A DNA stretch of 64,000 bases from Pollutimonas sp. M17 (GTDB lineage: Bacteria; Pseudomonadota; Gammaproteobacteria; Burkholderiales; Burkholderiaceae_B): the NCBI RefSeq assembly GCF_025836975.1, contig NZ_CP107548.1, positions 2,232,001-2,296,000 on the forward strand, read 5' to 3'. The position numbers and the translations under genes were made by a program. Below the pieces are notes generated by a model. It was not told the origin of the DNA and made no database searches. It worked only from the letters and a program-made list of their open reading frames with translations. Positions 56,973-64,000 of the stretch are shown here, piece after piece. How positions within the stretch are numbered: the first letter of the stretch is position 1; every line of letters begins with the position of its first letter.

Positions 56973-58055
56973 TCAGGTTTCCTGGTCGAAATCGATCACC
57001 AGCTTATCCGTAACCGGAAAACTCTGGCAACTGAGCACGAAGCCGCGCGCGACTTCGTAGTCCTCGAGCGCAAAGTTCGCATCCATGTCGACCTCGCCTT
57101 CGATCACTTTGCAGCGGCAGGTCGAACAGACCCCGCCCTTGCAGGAATACGGCAGCTCCACGCCCTGGGCCAGCGCGGAATCGAGCACGCTGTCCTTGTT
57201 CTTCTCTATGGTCAGTGTCCGGGTCAGTCCGTCCTGAACGACGGTCAGCTCGCACTGCTCGCGACCGGGCGCCTTGCGGGCCTCGTGTCCGGTGCGCAGG
57301 ACCCGCGGCCCCTTGGGCGATCCGAACAGCTCGAACTTGATCTGCGACTTGTCCAGGCCCTTGTCCCGCAATGCCTGCGTCACGGATTCCGTCATGTCTT
57401 GCGGGCCGCACACGAAGGCATAGTCGATTTGCGAAGGCGGCATCCACAGGTTCAGCAGCTGCTCGACCTTGGGGCCGTCCAGGCGGCCGTTGAACAGGTC
57501 GATGTCCTGGTGCTCGCGGCTCATGACATAGACCAGCGAAAAGCGCTCCATGTAGCGGTTCTTCAGGTCTTCGATCTCTTCGCGGAACAGCACCGCCGAC
57601 GAGGCCCGGTTGCCGAAAAACAGGGTGAAGCTGCTGCCCGGCTCGGTGTCGAGCGCGGTCTTGACCAGCGACAGGATGGGGGTGATGCCGCTGCCCACCG
57701 CGAACGCGGCATAGCGGCGGGCATGTTCGGGCGAGAACTCCACCGTGAAATGCCCGTCCGGCGGCATCACGTCCAGCGCCTGGCCGGCCGCCAGATGCTC
57801 GTTGGCCCAGCCCGAGAAGGCGCCGTCGTTCAAACGCTTGATCGCCACCCTCAGCAGCCTGTCGCCCGGCGCCGCGCAGATCGAATAGGAACGGCGCAGC
57901 TCCTCGCCGTCCAACTGGGTGCGCAAGGTCAGGTACTGGCCGGGCCGGAATGCGAAGGTATCACTCAACTCGGGGGGAACGTCGAAGGTCACGACCACCG
58001 CGTCCCGCGTATTCTTGGCCACCGAGGCCACTTTCAATGAATAGAACTGACTCAT
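56973..58055 (-). CDS. paaE: Phenylacetyl-CoA epoxidase reductase subunit PaaE
   Basis: This 360-residue flavoprotein passes electrons from NADPH to the PaaABC diiron centre. An N-terminal FAD domain (RRSYSICAAPGDRLL) and NAD domain (FAVGSGITPILSLVKTAL, FVCGPQDMTESV) are followed by a C-terminal plant-type ferredoxin domain whose four Cys lie in YSCKGGVCSTCRCKV and LSCQSFPV. This is the usual order for PaaE. It lies 6 bp downstream of paaD in the paaABCDE operon. Confidence 0.96.
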   Translation of the reverse strand: MSQFYSLKVASVAKNTRDAVVVTFDVPPELSDTFAFRPGQYLTLRTQLDGEELRRSYSICAAPGDRLLRVAIKRLNDGAFSGWANEHLAAGQALDVMPPDGHFTVEFSPEHARRYAAFAVGSGITPILSLVKTALDTEPGSSFTLFFGNRASSAVLFREEIEDLKNRYMERFSLVYVMSREHQDIDLFNGRLDGPKVEQLLNLWMPPSQIDYAFVCGPQDMTESVTQALRDKGLDKSQIKFELFGSPKGPRVLRTGHEARKAPGREQCELTVVQDGLTRTLTIEKNKDSVLDSALAQGVELPYSCKGGVCSTCRCKVIEGEVDMDANFALEDYEVARGFVLSCQSFPVTDKLVIDFDQET

Positions 58056-58061
58056 GGGAAA

Positions 58062-58571
58062 CTAATGGGCCTTGAAGTAATCGAAGGGTTCGCCGCAATC
58101 CATGCAGCGATACAGGGCTTTGCAGGCCGTCGAGCCGAAATGGCTGACCAGGCGCGTATGCGCCGACCCGCACAGGGGGCAAGGCACGACCACATCGCTC
58201 GCGCGCCGGGTGATGCCCGAGATGTCGATGGCTTTTTCCCCCGGCGGCGCAATGCCGTAGCCTTGCAGCGCCTGGCGCCCCTTCTCGCTCATCCAGTCGG
58301 TCGTCCAGGCCGGCGACAGGCGCGTTTCGATGCGCAGCTGCTCGATGCCCTGCGCCAGCAATGCGTCGCGTATTCCCGACGAGATCTCCTGCATGGCCGG
58401 GCAGCCCGAATACGTGGGCGTGATCGTCACCACGCAGGTGGTGCCGTCCCAGGACACGTCGCGGATCAGGCCCAGGTCGACCACCGACAGCACGGGAATC
58501 TCCGGGTCGGGTACGGCGGCCAGCCACTGCATGACCTGCCGGGCCGGAACCGGGGCGACGGCGGTATTCAC
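58062..58571 (-). CDS. paaD: 1,2-phenylacetyl-CoA epoxidase assembly protein PaaD
   Basis: This 169-residue MIP18/SufT-like Fe-S maturation protein has the N-terminal DUF59 domain (PDPEIPVLSVVDLGLIRDV, TPTYSGCPAMQEI) and a C-terminal Zn ribbon (CPLCGSAHT, CMDCGEPF). The start is GTG 58571, overlapping the paaC stop (GTGA). The function is needed for assembly of the epoxidase complex, probably for its metal centres. The longer frame upstream is antisense noise. Confidence 0.94.
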   Translation of the reverse strand: MNTAVAPVPARQVMQWLAAVPDPEIPVLSVVDLGLIRDVSWDGTTCVVTITPTYSGCPAMQEISSGIRDALLAQGIEQLRIETRLSPAWTTDWMSEKGRQALQGYGIAPPGEKAIDISGITRRASDVVVPCPLCGSAHTRLVSHFGSTACKALYRCMDCGEPFDYFKAH

Positions 58572-59332
58572 CAGGAAGCTCCGGGATAGGCGCGCTGCAG
58601 ATGCTGCATCTCGGCCAGGATGTAGCCCAGGGCTTCGGTGTGGCGGCCGTGTATGCCGCCACGATAGGCCAGGTGATTGGCGCCATCGGGATCGGGCATG
58701 GCCAGCGTGGCCTCGTCCAGCGTGGCTTTTACATGGCCCAGCCAGTCGGCCCACAAGCTGCTGTGTGGCGCTATGACTTTGCGCTGCGCCAGGTCCAGGC
58801 TGATTTCGTCATCGACGAAGAGTTCACCCACGAAGCGCCAGGCATCGTCGACCGCCGCCTGCATCCGCGCATGGCTTTCGGCCGTGCCGTCGCCCAGTCG
58901 CACGATGATGTCCGAGGATCGCCTGACATGGTAGCTGACTTCCTTGATGGATTTCTCGGCGATGGCCGCCACGCGCTCATCCGATGAACTACAGAGTTCC
59001 TTGAGCAGGAAGTAGTGCCACACGTCGAAGAAAAACTGGCGCGCGATGGTGTCGCCGTAATGGCCGTTGTCGCGCTCGACCAGCAGGTAATTGCGGTATT
59101 CCGGCGCGTCGCGCAGGTAGGCAAGCTGGTCTTCGTCGCGCTCCCGACCCTCGACCTCGCCCGCCAAGGTCAGCCACAGGCGGGCCTGGCCCAGCAGATC
59201 GAGCGCCACGTTGGTCATGGCCAGGTCTTCTTCCAGCGCGGGGCCGTGGCCGGTCCATTCGGAAACGCGGTGCGAAAGAATCAGGGTGGTGTCGCCCAGG
59301 CGCAGCAAATATTGAAACAAGGCGTGGTCCAT
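58568..59332 (-). CDS. paaC: Phenylacetyl-CoA epoxidase structural subunit PaaC
   Basis: This 254-residue ferritin-like subunit forms a heterodimer with PaaA. It keeps the four-helix bundle (ALDLLGQARLWLTLAGEVEG, DVWHYFLLKELCSSSDE) but lacks a full diiron ligand set, as expected for the structural subunit. MDHALFQYLLRLGDTTLILSH is the usual N-terminus. It is followed by paaD (4-bp overlap) and preceded by paaB (8-bp gap). Confidence 0.95.
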   Translation of the reverse strand: MDHALFQYLLRLGDTTLILSHRVSEWTGHGPALEEDLAMTNVALDLLGQARLWLTLAGEVEGRERDEDQLAYLRDAPEYRNYLLVERDNGHYGDTIARQFFFDVWHYFLLKELCSSSDERVAAIAEKSIKEVSYHVRRSSDIIVRLGDGTAESHARMQAAVDDAWRFVGELFVDDEISLDLAQRKVIAPHSSLWADWLGHVKATLDEATLAMPDPDGANHLAYRGGIHGRHTEALGYILAEMQHLQRAYPGASW

Positions 59333-59340
59333 GGGGCCTC

Positions 59341-59628
59341 CTACATGTGCTTGACTTCTTCGGGCATGGGGAAGAAGGTGGGATGGCGGTAGACCTTGTT
59401 GTTGGCCGGCTCGAACAACGGTTCCTTGTCGCCGGGGCTGCTGGCCACCACGTCGGCCGCCTTGACCACCCAGATGCTCAGGCCTTCATTGCGGCGCGTA
59501 TAGACGTCGCGTGCGTTGTTGATCGCCATTTCGGCGTCCGATGCATGCAGGCTGCCCACGTGCTTGTGGGCCAGGCCATGCTGGCTGCGAATGAACACCT
59601 CCCAGAGAGGCCATCCGTTCTGGCTCAT
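59341..59628 (-). CDS. paaB: Phenylacetyl-CoA epoxidase subunit PaaB
   Basis: This 95-residue bridging subunit is needed for the active epoxidase complex. WPLWEVFIRSQHGLAHKHVGS and SIWVVKAADVVASSPGD are typical motifs. The ATG at 59628 is favoured over the longer open frame, as GGGGG and ACGGAA precede it. It lies between paaA and paaC. The protein has no catalytic residues and joins PaaAC heterodimers in the complex. Confidence 0.95.
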   Translation of the reverse strand: MSQNGWPLWEVFIRSQHGLAHKHVGSLHASDAEMAINNARDVYTRRNEGLSIWVVKAADVVASSPGDKEPLFEPANNKVYRHPTFFPMPEEVKHM

Positions 59629-59718
59629 TTCCGTACCCCCGATAGCCGGCTTTCGCCGGCATTCAATCAAAGAAGGATGCGGCGCGGACGCCGTATCCCG
59701 ATAAATCAAGAACAGCGT

Positions 59719-60708
59719 TCAGGCGACTTTCCTGGCGGCCTGCTTGCCGGCGTAGGCATTGAAGGCCTCGCGCACCCATGCGCCGTCCTCGTGCGCCTTG
59801 ACGCGCGCCTGCAGGCGCTCGCGGTTGCAAGGGCCATGACCCTTGATGACGGCATAGAACTCGGACCAGTCGATTTCGCCGAAATCGTAGTGGCCCCGCT
59901 CCTCGTTCCACTTCAGGTCGGGATCGGGCACTTTCAGGCCCAGGTACTCGGCCTGCGGCACGGTCTGGTCCACCATCTTCTGGCGCAGCTCGTCGTTGGA
60001 AAACAGCTTGATGCGCCACTGCATGGACTGGGCGCTATTGGGCGAATCGGCATCGGACGGGCCGAACATCATCAGCGCCGGCCACCACCAGCGGTTGAAG
60101 GCTTCCTGGCACATGTCTTTTTGCGCCCGGGTGCCGTGCAGGCACATCTGTATGAGCAGGTCGTAGCCCTGGCGCTGGTGGAAGGATTCTTCCTTGCACA
60201 CACGCACCATGGCGCGCGCGTAGGGCCCGTAGGAACAGCGGCACAGCGGGATCTGATTGATGATGGCCGAGCCGTCGACCAGCCAGCCTATCATGCCGAT
60301 GTCGGCCCAGGTCAGCGTGGGGTAATTGAAGATGCTGGAATACTTGGCCTTGCCCGAATGCAGATCGTCGACCAGGTCGTCGCGCGAGACCCCCAGGGTT
60401 TCCGCCGCGCTGTACAGGTACAGGCCATGGCCCGCCTCGTCCTGCACCTTGGCCAGCAGGATGGCCTTGCGCTTGAGCGTGGGCGCACGGGTGATCCAGT
60501 TGCCCTCGGGCAGCATGCCCACGATTTCCGAATGCGCATGCTGAGAAATCTGGCGCACCAGGGTCTTGCGATAGGCCTCCGGCATCCATTCCTTGGGTTC
60601 GATCCGGACACCTTCGTCGATGCGTTCCTGAAAGACCCGTTCGGCCCCGGTCAGATCTTCCACCGATCGGACGCTTTTGACCCCGGTTTCAACGAGCTGG
60701 GCGTACAT
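59719..60708 (-). CDS. paaA: Phenylacetyl-CoA epoxidase catalytic subunit PaaA
   Basis: This 329-residue diiron subunit inserts one oxygen atom into the ring of phenylacetyl-CoA, so it needs O2. Diiron ligands are visible in [16 protein letters not shown] and [15 protein letters not shown]. It is the first gene of paaABCDE-paaN-paaG-paaI-paaK, with CAGGAG ahead of the ATG. The promoter region shared with divergent paaX contains a perfect Fnr box, which is unusual for an oxygen-dependent catabolic operon. Confidence 0.96.
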   Translation of the reverse strand: MYAQLVETGVKSVRSVEDLTGAERVFQERIDEGVRIEPKEWMPEAYRKTLVRQISQHAHSEIVGMLPEGNWITRAPTLKRKAILLAKVQDEAGHGLYLYSAAETLGVSRDDLVDDLHSGKAKYSSIFNYPTLTWADIGMIGWLVDGSAIINQIPLCRCSYGPYARAMVRVCKEESFHQRQGYDLLIQMCLHGTRAQKDMCQEAFNRWWWPALMMFGPSDADSPNSAQSMQWRIKLFSNDELRQKMVDQTVPQAEYLGLKVPDPDLKWNEERGHYDFGEIDWSEFYAVIKGHGPCNRERLQARVKAHEDGAWVREAFNAYAGKQAARKVA

Positions 60709-60768
60709 GGCGATCTCCTGTCTGTTTCATGCTCATGCGGCGATGTTTCATTATTTAATACAAAAATA

Positions 60769-60782
60769 TTGATGTCAATCAA
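60769..60782 (-). promoter_or_regulatory. Perfect Fnr box in the paaA-paaX intergenic region
   Basis: TTGAT-GTCA-ATCAA is centred about 67 bp upstream of paaA and 75 bp upstream of paaX. On the minus strand, TTTGAT (60783-60778) and TATTAA (60760-60755), spaced 17 nt, form a possible paaA promoter whose -35 lies inside the box, which would fit repression. If instead the box is at -41.5, activation would start near 60734. A -10-like TATAAG at 60816-60821 faces paaX. Confidence 0.8.
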
Positions 60783-60850
60783 ATTTTAGTATCAAATAGG
60801 GTTATCCCTCTTTCGTATAAGATGGCCTGTCCGCCAACACGATCGACGCC

Positions 60851-61804
60851 ATGCCCGATACGCACAACACGCTGCAACGACTGGTTCACACCTTGCTTGA
60901 ACACGATCCGCCCCGCGCCAAATCCTTGTGCGTCACCCTGCTGGGCGACGCCATCGAACCCCACGGCGGCAGCATCTGGCTGAGCGATCTGATCGAACTG
61001 GTCACCCCCTTGGGGATCAACGAACGCCTATTGCGCACCAGCGTATTCAGGCTGGTCGCCCAGGACTGGCTGCAGTCGGAGCGCCACGGGCGGCGCAGCC
61101 TGTACCGGCTCAGCGAACAGGGCCTGGAGCTGACCCGGCAGGCGTCGGAACGCATCTACGACGGCTCCCCGGCGGACTGGGCGGGCGACTGGACGTTGGT
61201 GATACTGCCGCGCTTCGGCAATGGCAGCCTGGCCAAGCGCGGCGAAGTCAGGCGCGAATTGATCTGGGCCGGCTTCGGCGCCATCGCGCCGGGCATTTTC
61301 GCCTTGCCGCGCAATCAGACCGCCGCCGTGCAAAAAGTGCTGAACAAGCTGAAACTGGCCGACCACGCCCTGGTGCTGAGCGCCCATGAAATGAACGAGG
61401 GGCACGGCCTGGTGATCAGCGCATTGATATCCCAATGCTGGGATATGGAGGGCGTCGCCGGGCAGTACCGGGACTTTTCCGCAACCTTCGGCCCCATCCA
61501 GGAAGCGGTCAACCGGCACATGCGGCCGTCCCAGGCCTTTGCGATACGCGCCCTGACCCTGCATGCATGGCGGCGCATCGTCCTGCACGACCCGCAACTG
61601 CCTCGGCAACTGCTGCCGGCGGACTGGCCGGGACACGCGGCGCGCCGCCTTTGCGGCAAGCTGTACTGGGCCGTGTTCGACCTGGCGGAAGAGCATCTGG
61701 AGCAGTTGCTGGGCCAGGACCCGATGCGCTATCAGGCCCTGAAGCCTTATGCACTGGAACGGTTCGGGGGGCGGGAAAACCAGGCCCAATCGCAAGCCGC
61801 ATGA
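60851..61804 (+). CDS. paaX: Phenylacetate catabolism regulator PaaX
   Basis: This 317-residue GntR-like transcriptional repressor is released by phenylacetyl-CoA. The N-terminal winged helix (WLSDLIELVTPLGINERLLRTSVFRLVAQDWL) and the central and C-terminal PaaX domains (ADWAGDWTLVILPRFG, RRELIWAGFGAIAPGIFALPR) are intact. It is divergent from paaA over 142 bp, so it probably controls the shared region. Its 3' end faces orn. PaaX is the usual local control of paa genes, so the Fnr box would add a second, oxygen-linked layer. Confidence 0.94.
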   Translation: MPDTHNTLQRLVHTLLEHDPPRAKSLCVTLLGDAIEPHGGSIWLSDLIELVTPLGINERLLRTSVFRLVAQDWLQSERHGRRSLYRLSEQGLELTRQASERIYDGSPADWAGDWTLVILPRFGNGSLAKRGEVRRELIWAGFGAIAPGIFALPRNQTAAVQKVLNKLKLADHALVLSAHEMNEGHGLVISALISQCWDMEGVAGQYRDFSATFGPIQEAVNRHMRPSQAFAIRALTLHAWRRIVLHDPQLPRQLLPADWPGHAARRLCGKLYWAVFDLAEEHLEQLLGQDPMRYQALKPYALERFGGRENQAQSQAA

Positions 61805-61855
61805 AGGCGGCGGCGATCCGCTTGCGGCTTGCCTGGCTGGCGCCGCATGCTGCGG

Positions 61856-62401
61856 CTACAGCTTGATGAAGTGCTCGCGGTAATGCTTCAGTTCTTCAAT
61901 GGATTCGTAGATGTCGGCCAGCGCCTCATGCCGGCTTTTCTTCACAAAGCTCCTGTAGACTTCGGGCTTCCAGCGCAGGGACAGCTCTTTGAGCGTGCTG
62001 ACGTCCAGATTGCGGTAATGGAAATAGGACTCCAGCCTGGGCATGTACTTCACCATGAAGCGGCGGTCCTGCCCGATGGTGTTGCCGCACATGGGCGACT
62101 TGCCCGCCGGAACATGCTGGGCCAGAAAGGCCAGCAACTGGTCCTCGGCCTGCTCTTCCGTAAGCGTCGACGCCCTGACCTTGTCGATCAGGCCGCTTTT
62201 GCCGTGCGTGGACTGGTTCCACTTGTCCATGGCGTCGAGCAGCGCATCGCTTTGGTGTATAACCAATACCGGGCCCTCGGCCACAAAAGTAAGGTCGGCC
62301 TCGGTAACGACCACCGCCACTTCGATGATGCGTTCTTTTTCCGGATCCAGCCCGGTCATTTCCATGTCGAGCCATACTAAACGCTGGTCATTCGCCGCCA
62401 T
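61856..62401 (-). CDS. orn: Oligoribonuclease
   Basis: This 181-residue DEDD-family exonuclease degrades 2-5 nt RNAs and pGpG, the product of c-di-GMP breakdown. [20 protein letters not shown] holds the first acidic motif, and [16 protein letters not shown] and [15 protein letters not shown] hold the last two. The ATG at 62401 gives the standard N-terminus. It is divergent from the M48 peptidase gene, the same arrangement seen upstream of rsgA in relatives. Confidence 0.96.
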   Translation of the reverse strand: MAANDQRLVWLDMEMTGLDPEKERIIEVAVVVTEADLTFVAEGPVLVIHQSDALLDAMDKWNQSTHGKSGLIDKVRASTLTEEQAEDQLLAFLAQHVPAGKSPMCGNTIGQDRRFMVKYMPRLESYFHYRNLDVSTLKELSLRWKPEVYRSFVKKSRHEALADIYESIEELKHYREHFIKL

Positions 62402-62447
62402 ATAATCCTTCCTTAAAACATAGATTTTCGCACACGGTCCGCCTCTT

Positions 62448-63692
62448 ATGTTTACCTTGCTGTTCGTCGCCTTCCTGCTGACCGATATCCTGGCCCGGCT
62501 GTGGCTCGCATCGCGCCAGTTGCGCCACGTCCAAAAGCACCGGGACAGCGTCCCCGCCGAGTTCTCCGATCGCATCGGGCTGCACAGCCATCGGCGCGCG
62601 GCCGACTACACCATGGCCAAGATGCAATTCTCCATGGTGGAGCACGTTGTCGAGGCCGCCGTGCTCGTCGGCCTGACCTTGCTGGGCGGCCTGCAGTTCC
62701 TCGACATGCAGCTGGGCTTGCTCATCGAAAACGAAATGCTGCGCCAGCTGGCGCTGATCGGCGTCGTACTGGCCCTGATGGGGGTGGTCGGGCTCCCCTT
62801 TTCCGCCTGGCGCAAGTTCAGGCTGGAGGCCCGCTTCGGCTTCAACCGGGTCACGCCGCGCCTGTTCGCGATCGACACCCTCAAAACGCTTATCGTAACC
62901 CTGATACTGGGCACGCCGCTGGCGGCCAGCGTGTTGTGGATCATGGGCAATGCCGGCCCCAACTGGATCTGGTGGGCCTGGGGCACCTGGGTGCTGTTCA
63001 ATTTCCTGATCCTGTGGCTGTTTCCCACCGTCATCGCCCCGCTGTTCAATAAATTCACGCCGCTGGACAACCCGGAAATGGCGGAGCGCATACATCAGTT
63101 GGCCAGGCGCTGCGGCTTTTCATTAAGCGGCCTGTTCGTCATGGACGGCTCCAGGCGCTCCGCGCACGGCAATGCCTATTTCACGGGCTTTGGCAAGGCG
63201 CGCCGCATCGTGTTCTTCGACACGCTGCTGAGCCGGCTGAACACGGATGAAATCGAAGCCGTCCTGGCGCACGAGCTGGGCCATTTCAAGCACAAGCATA
63301 TCGTCAAGCGGATGTTCGTCAGCTTTGCCGTGGCGCTGGGCTTCTTCCTGCTGCTGGGCTGGCTGTCCACCCAGGTATGGTTCTATACAGGCCTGGGCGT
63401 GGTGCCGCAGCTTGGCCGGCCCAACGACGCGCTGGCGCTCATCCTGATCTTCCTGGCCGTTCCCGTGTTCACCTTCTGGCTGACGCCGCTGGCAAGCTGG
63501 CTGTCGCGCCGCGACGAATTCCAGGCCGACCGCTATGCGGCCCAGCAGTGCCCTCCGGACTGGCTGGTGTCGGCGCTGGTCAAGCTGTACGACGACAACG
63601 CCGCGACACTGACCCCCGATCCGGTGCACTCGGCGTTCTACGACAGCCATCCGCCCGCCGTGATACGCATACAAAACCTGAAGCATGGCTGA
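62448..63692 (+). CDS. M48 family metallopeptidase (Ste24-like)
   Basis: This 414-residue integral membrane zinc protease has about seven membrane segments, an HELGH motif (His275, Glu276, His279) and the third ligand Glu in [15 protein letters not shown]. This set fits the Ste24/CAAX-protease branch, larger than HtpX. Substrates in bacteria are unknown; roles in membrane-protein quality control are plausible. The stop overlaps the rsgA start by 8 bp, so the two genes are coupled. Confidence 0.92.
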   Translation: MFTLLFVAFLLTDILARLWLASRQLRHVQKHRDSVPAEFSDRIGLHSHRRAADYTMAKMQFSMVEHVVEAAVLVGLTLLGGLQFLDMQLGLLIENEMLRQLALIGVVLALMGVVGLPFSAWRKFRLEARFGFNRVTPRLFAIDTLKTLIVTLILGTPLAASVLWIMGNAGPNWIWWAWGTWVLFNFLILWLFPTVIAPLFNKFTPLDNPEMAERIHQLARRCGFSLSGLFVMDGSRRSAHGNAYFTGFGKARRIVFFDTLLSRLNTDEIEAVLAHELGHFKHKHIVKRMFVSFAVALGFFLLLGWLSTQVWFYTGLGVVPQLGRPNDALALILIFLAVPVFTFWLTPLASWLSRRDEFQADRYAAQQCPPDWLVSALVKLYDDNAATLTPDPVHSAFYDSHPPAVIRIQNLKHG

Positions 63693-64000
63693 TACCCCTG
63701 CCCTGCAGGGGCGCATCATCGCCGCTCATGGCCGCCACTACACGGTGGAGCTGCCCGACGGCCATATCCGCAAATGCTTCCCCCGTGGCAAGAAGGCCGG
63801 CGCCGCCGTGGGCGATTACGTCATCGTCAGTCCGCAAGGCCGCGACGAAGGGTCCATAGACCGCATCCTGGAGCGCCGCAACCTGCTCTACCGCTCGGAC
63901 GACATGCGCACCAAGCAATTCGCCGCCAATGTGGATCAACTGCTTATCGTGGTGGCGCCCGAGCCCTCTTTTTCCGACGACCTGCTGGGCCGCGCCCTGG
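63685..64000 (+). CDS. rsgA: Small ribosomal subunit biogenesis GTPase RsgA (5' part only)
   Basis: The first 105 residues are visible; the gene leaves the window. The N-terminal OB-fold ([29 protein letters not shown]) and the beginning of the GTPase domain ([24 protein letters not shown]) match RsgA (YjeQ), a circularly permuted GTPase that helps mature the 30S subunit. The start at 63685 overlaps the M48 peptidase end. The GTP-binding motifs lie outside the window. Confidence 0.92.
   Translation, partial: MADTPALQGRIIAAHGRHYTVELPDGHIRKCFPRGKKAGAAVGDYVIVSPQGRDEGSIDRILERRNLLYRSDDMRTKQFAANVDQLLIVVAPEPSFSDDLLGRAL

Overview
The window looks like the chromosome of a high-GC betaproteobacterium of the order Burkholderiales, most like Alcaligenaceae (Bordetella, Achromobacter, Pusillimonas and relatives). 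This rests on gene content and order: trxA-rho, parE-parC, glnE, clpB, an Fnr-type regulator beside a complete ccoSNOQPG cluster, uvrC-pgsA, and a divergent paaX / paaABCDE-paaN-paaG-paaI-paaK catabolic block. I saw no rRNA, tRNA, CRISPR array, prophage or insertion sequence. The left edge cuts a type IVB pilus operon and the right edge cuts rsgA.

Layout. 1-3.35 kb: type IVB pilus genes (TcpQ-like, PilN secretin, PilO2-like, minus strand). 4.1-7.9 kb: an orphan solute-binding protein tight behind dadA, and a ferredoxin-type reductase. 8-16 kb: parC, parE, trxA, rho, gdhA. 15.8-23 kb: a YhdP/AsmA-like giant, glnE and queH. 23.4-28.1 kb: a GFA-family gene, then a tightly overlapping four-gene operon (DUF3348, MotA-like DUF802, MotB/OmpA-like, DUF2894) whose composition matches what I recall of type III Zorya anti-phage systems. 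28.3-31.6 kb: an autotransporter whose passenger carries an HExxH metalloprotease motif. 32-36 kb: EamA exporter and clpB, the latter behind a heat-shock-type promoter. 36.1-44.6 kb: a LysR regulator, fnr and the cbb3 oxidase genes, ending in a P-type ATPase-like gene (ccoI position) that has lost all its cytoplasmic catalytic domains. 44.7-47.2 kb: aceA and queF. 47.2-52.4 kb: MFS, pgsA, uvrC, nagZ, acpS. 52.5-61.8 kb: phenylacetate catabolism with its regulator. 61.9-64 kb: orn, an M48 peptidase and rsgA.

Two regulatory threads stand out. First, three perfect TTGAT-N4-ATCAA Fnr boxes occur, before ccoN, before the ccoI-like gene and in the paaA-paaX intergenic region. The Fnr encoded here may therefore tie the oxygen-consuming phenylacetate epoxidase to the same oxygen signal as the high-affinity oxidase. 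Second, a perfect 16-bp palindrome lies over the predicted -10 of aceA.

The most unusual signal is a family of three dispersed intergenic palindromic elements of about 190-207 bp (3773-3960, 23129-23318, 32998-33204). They share a conserved core, but each has its own terminal inverted-repeat arms. The arms differ between copies while staying complementary within each copy, and an internal stem shows a compensatory base change. This argues that selection or the copying mechanism acts on a folded structure. I do not recognise a described family for it.
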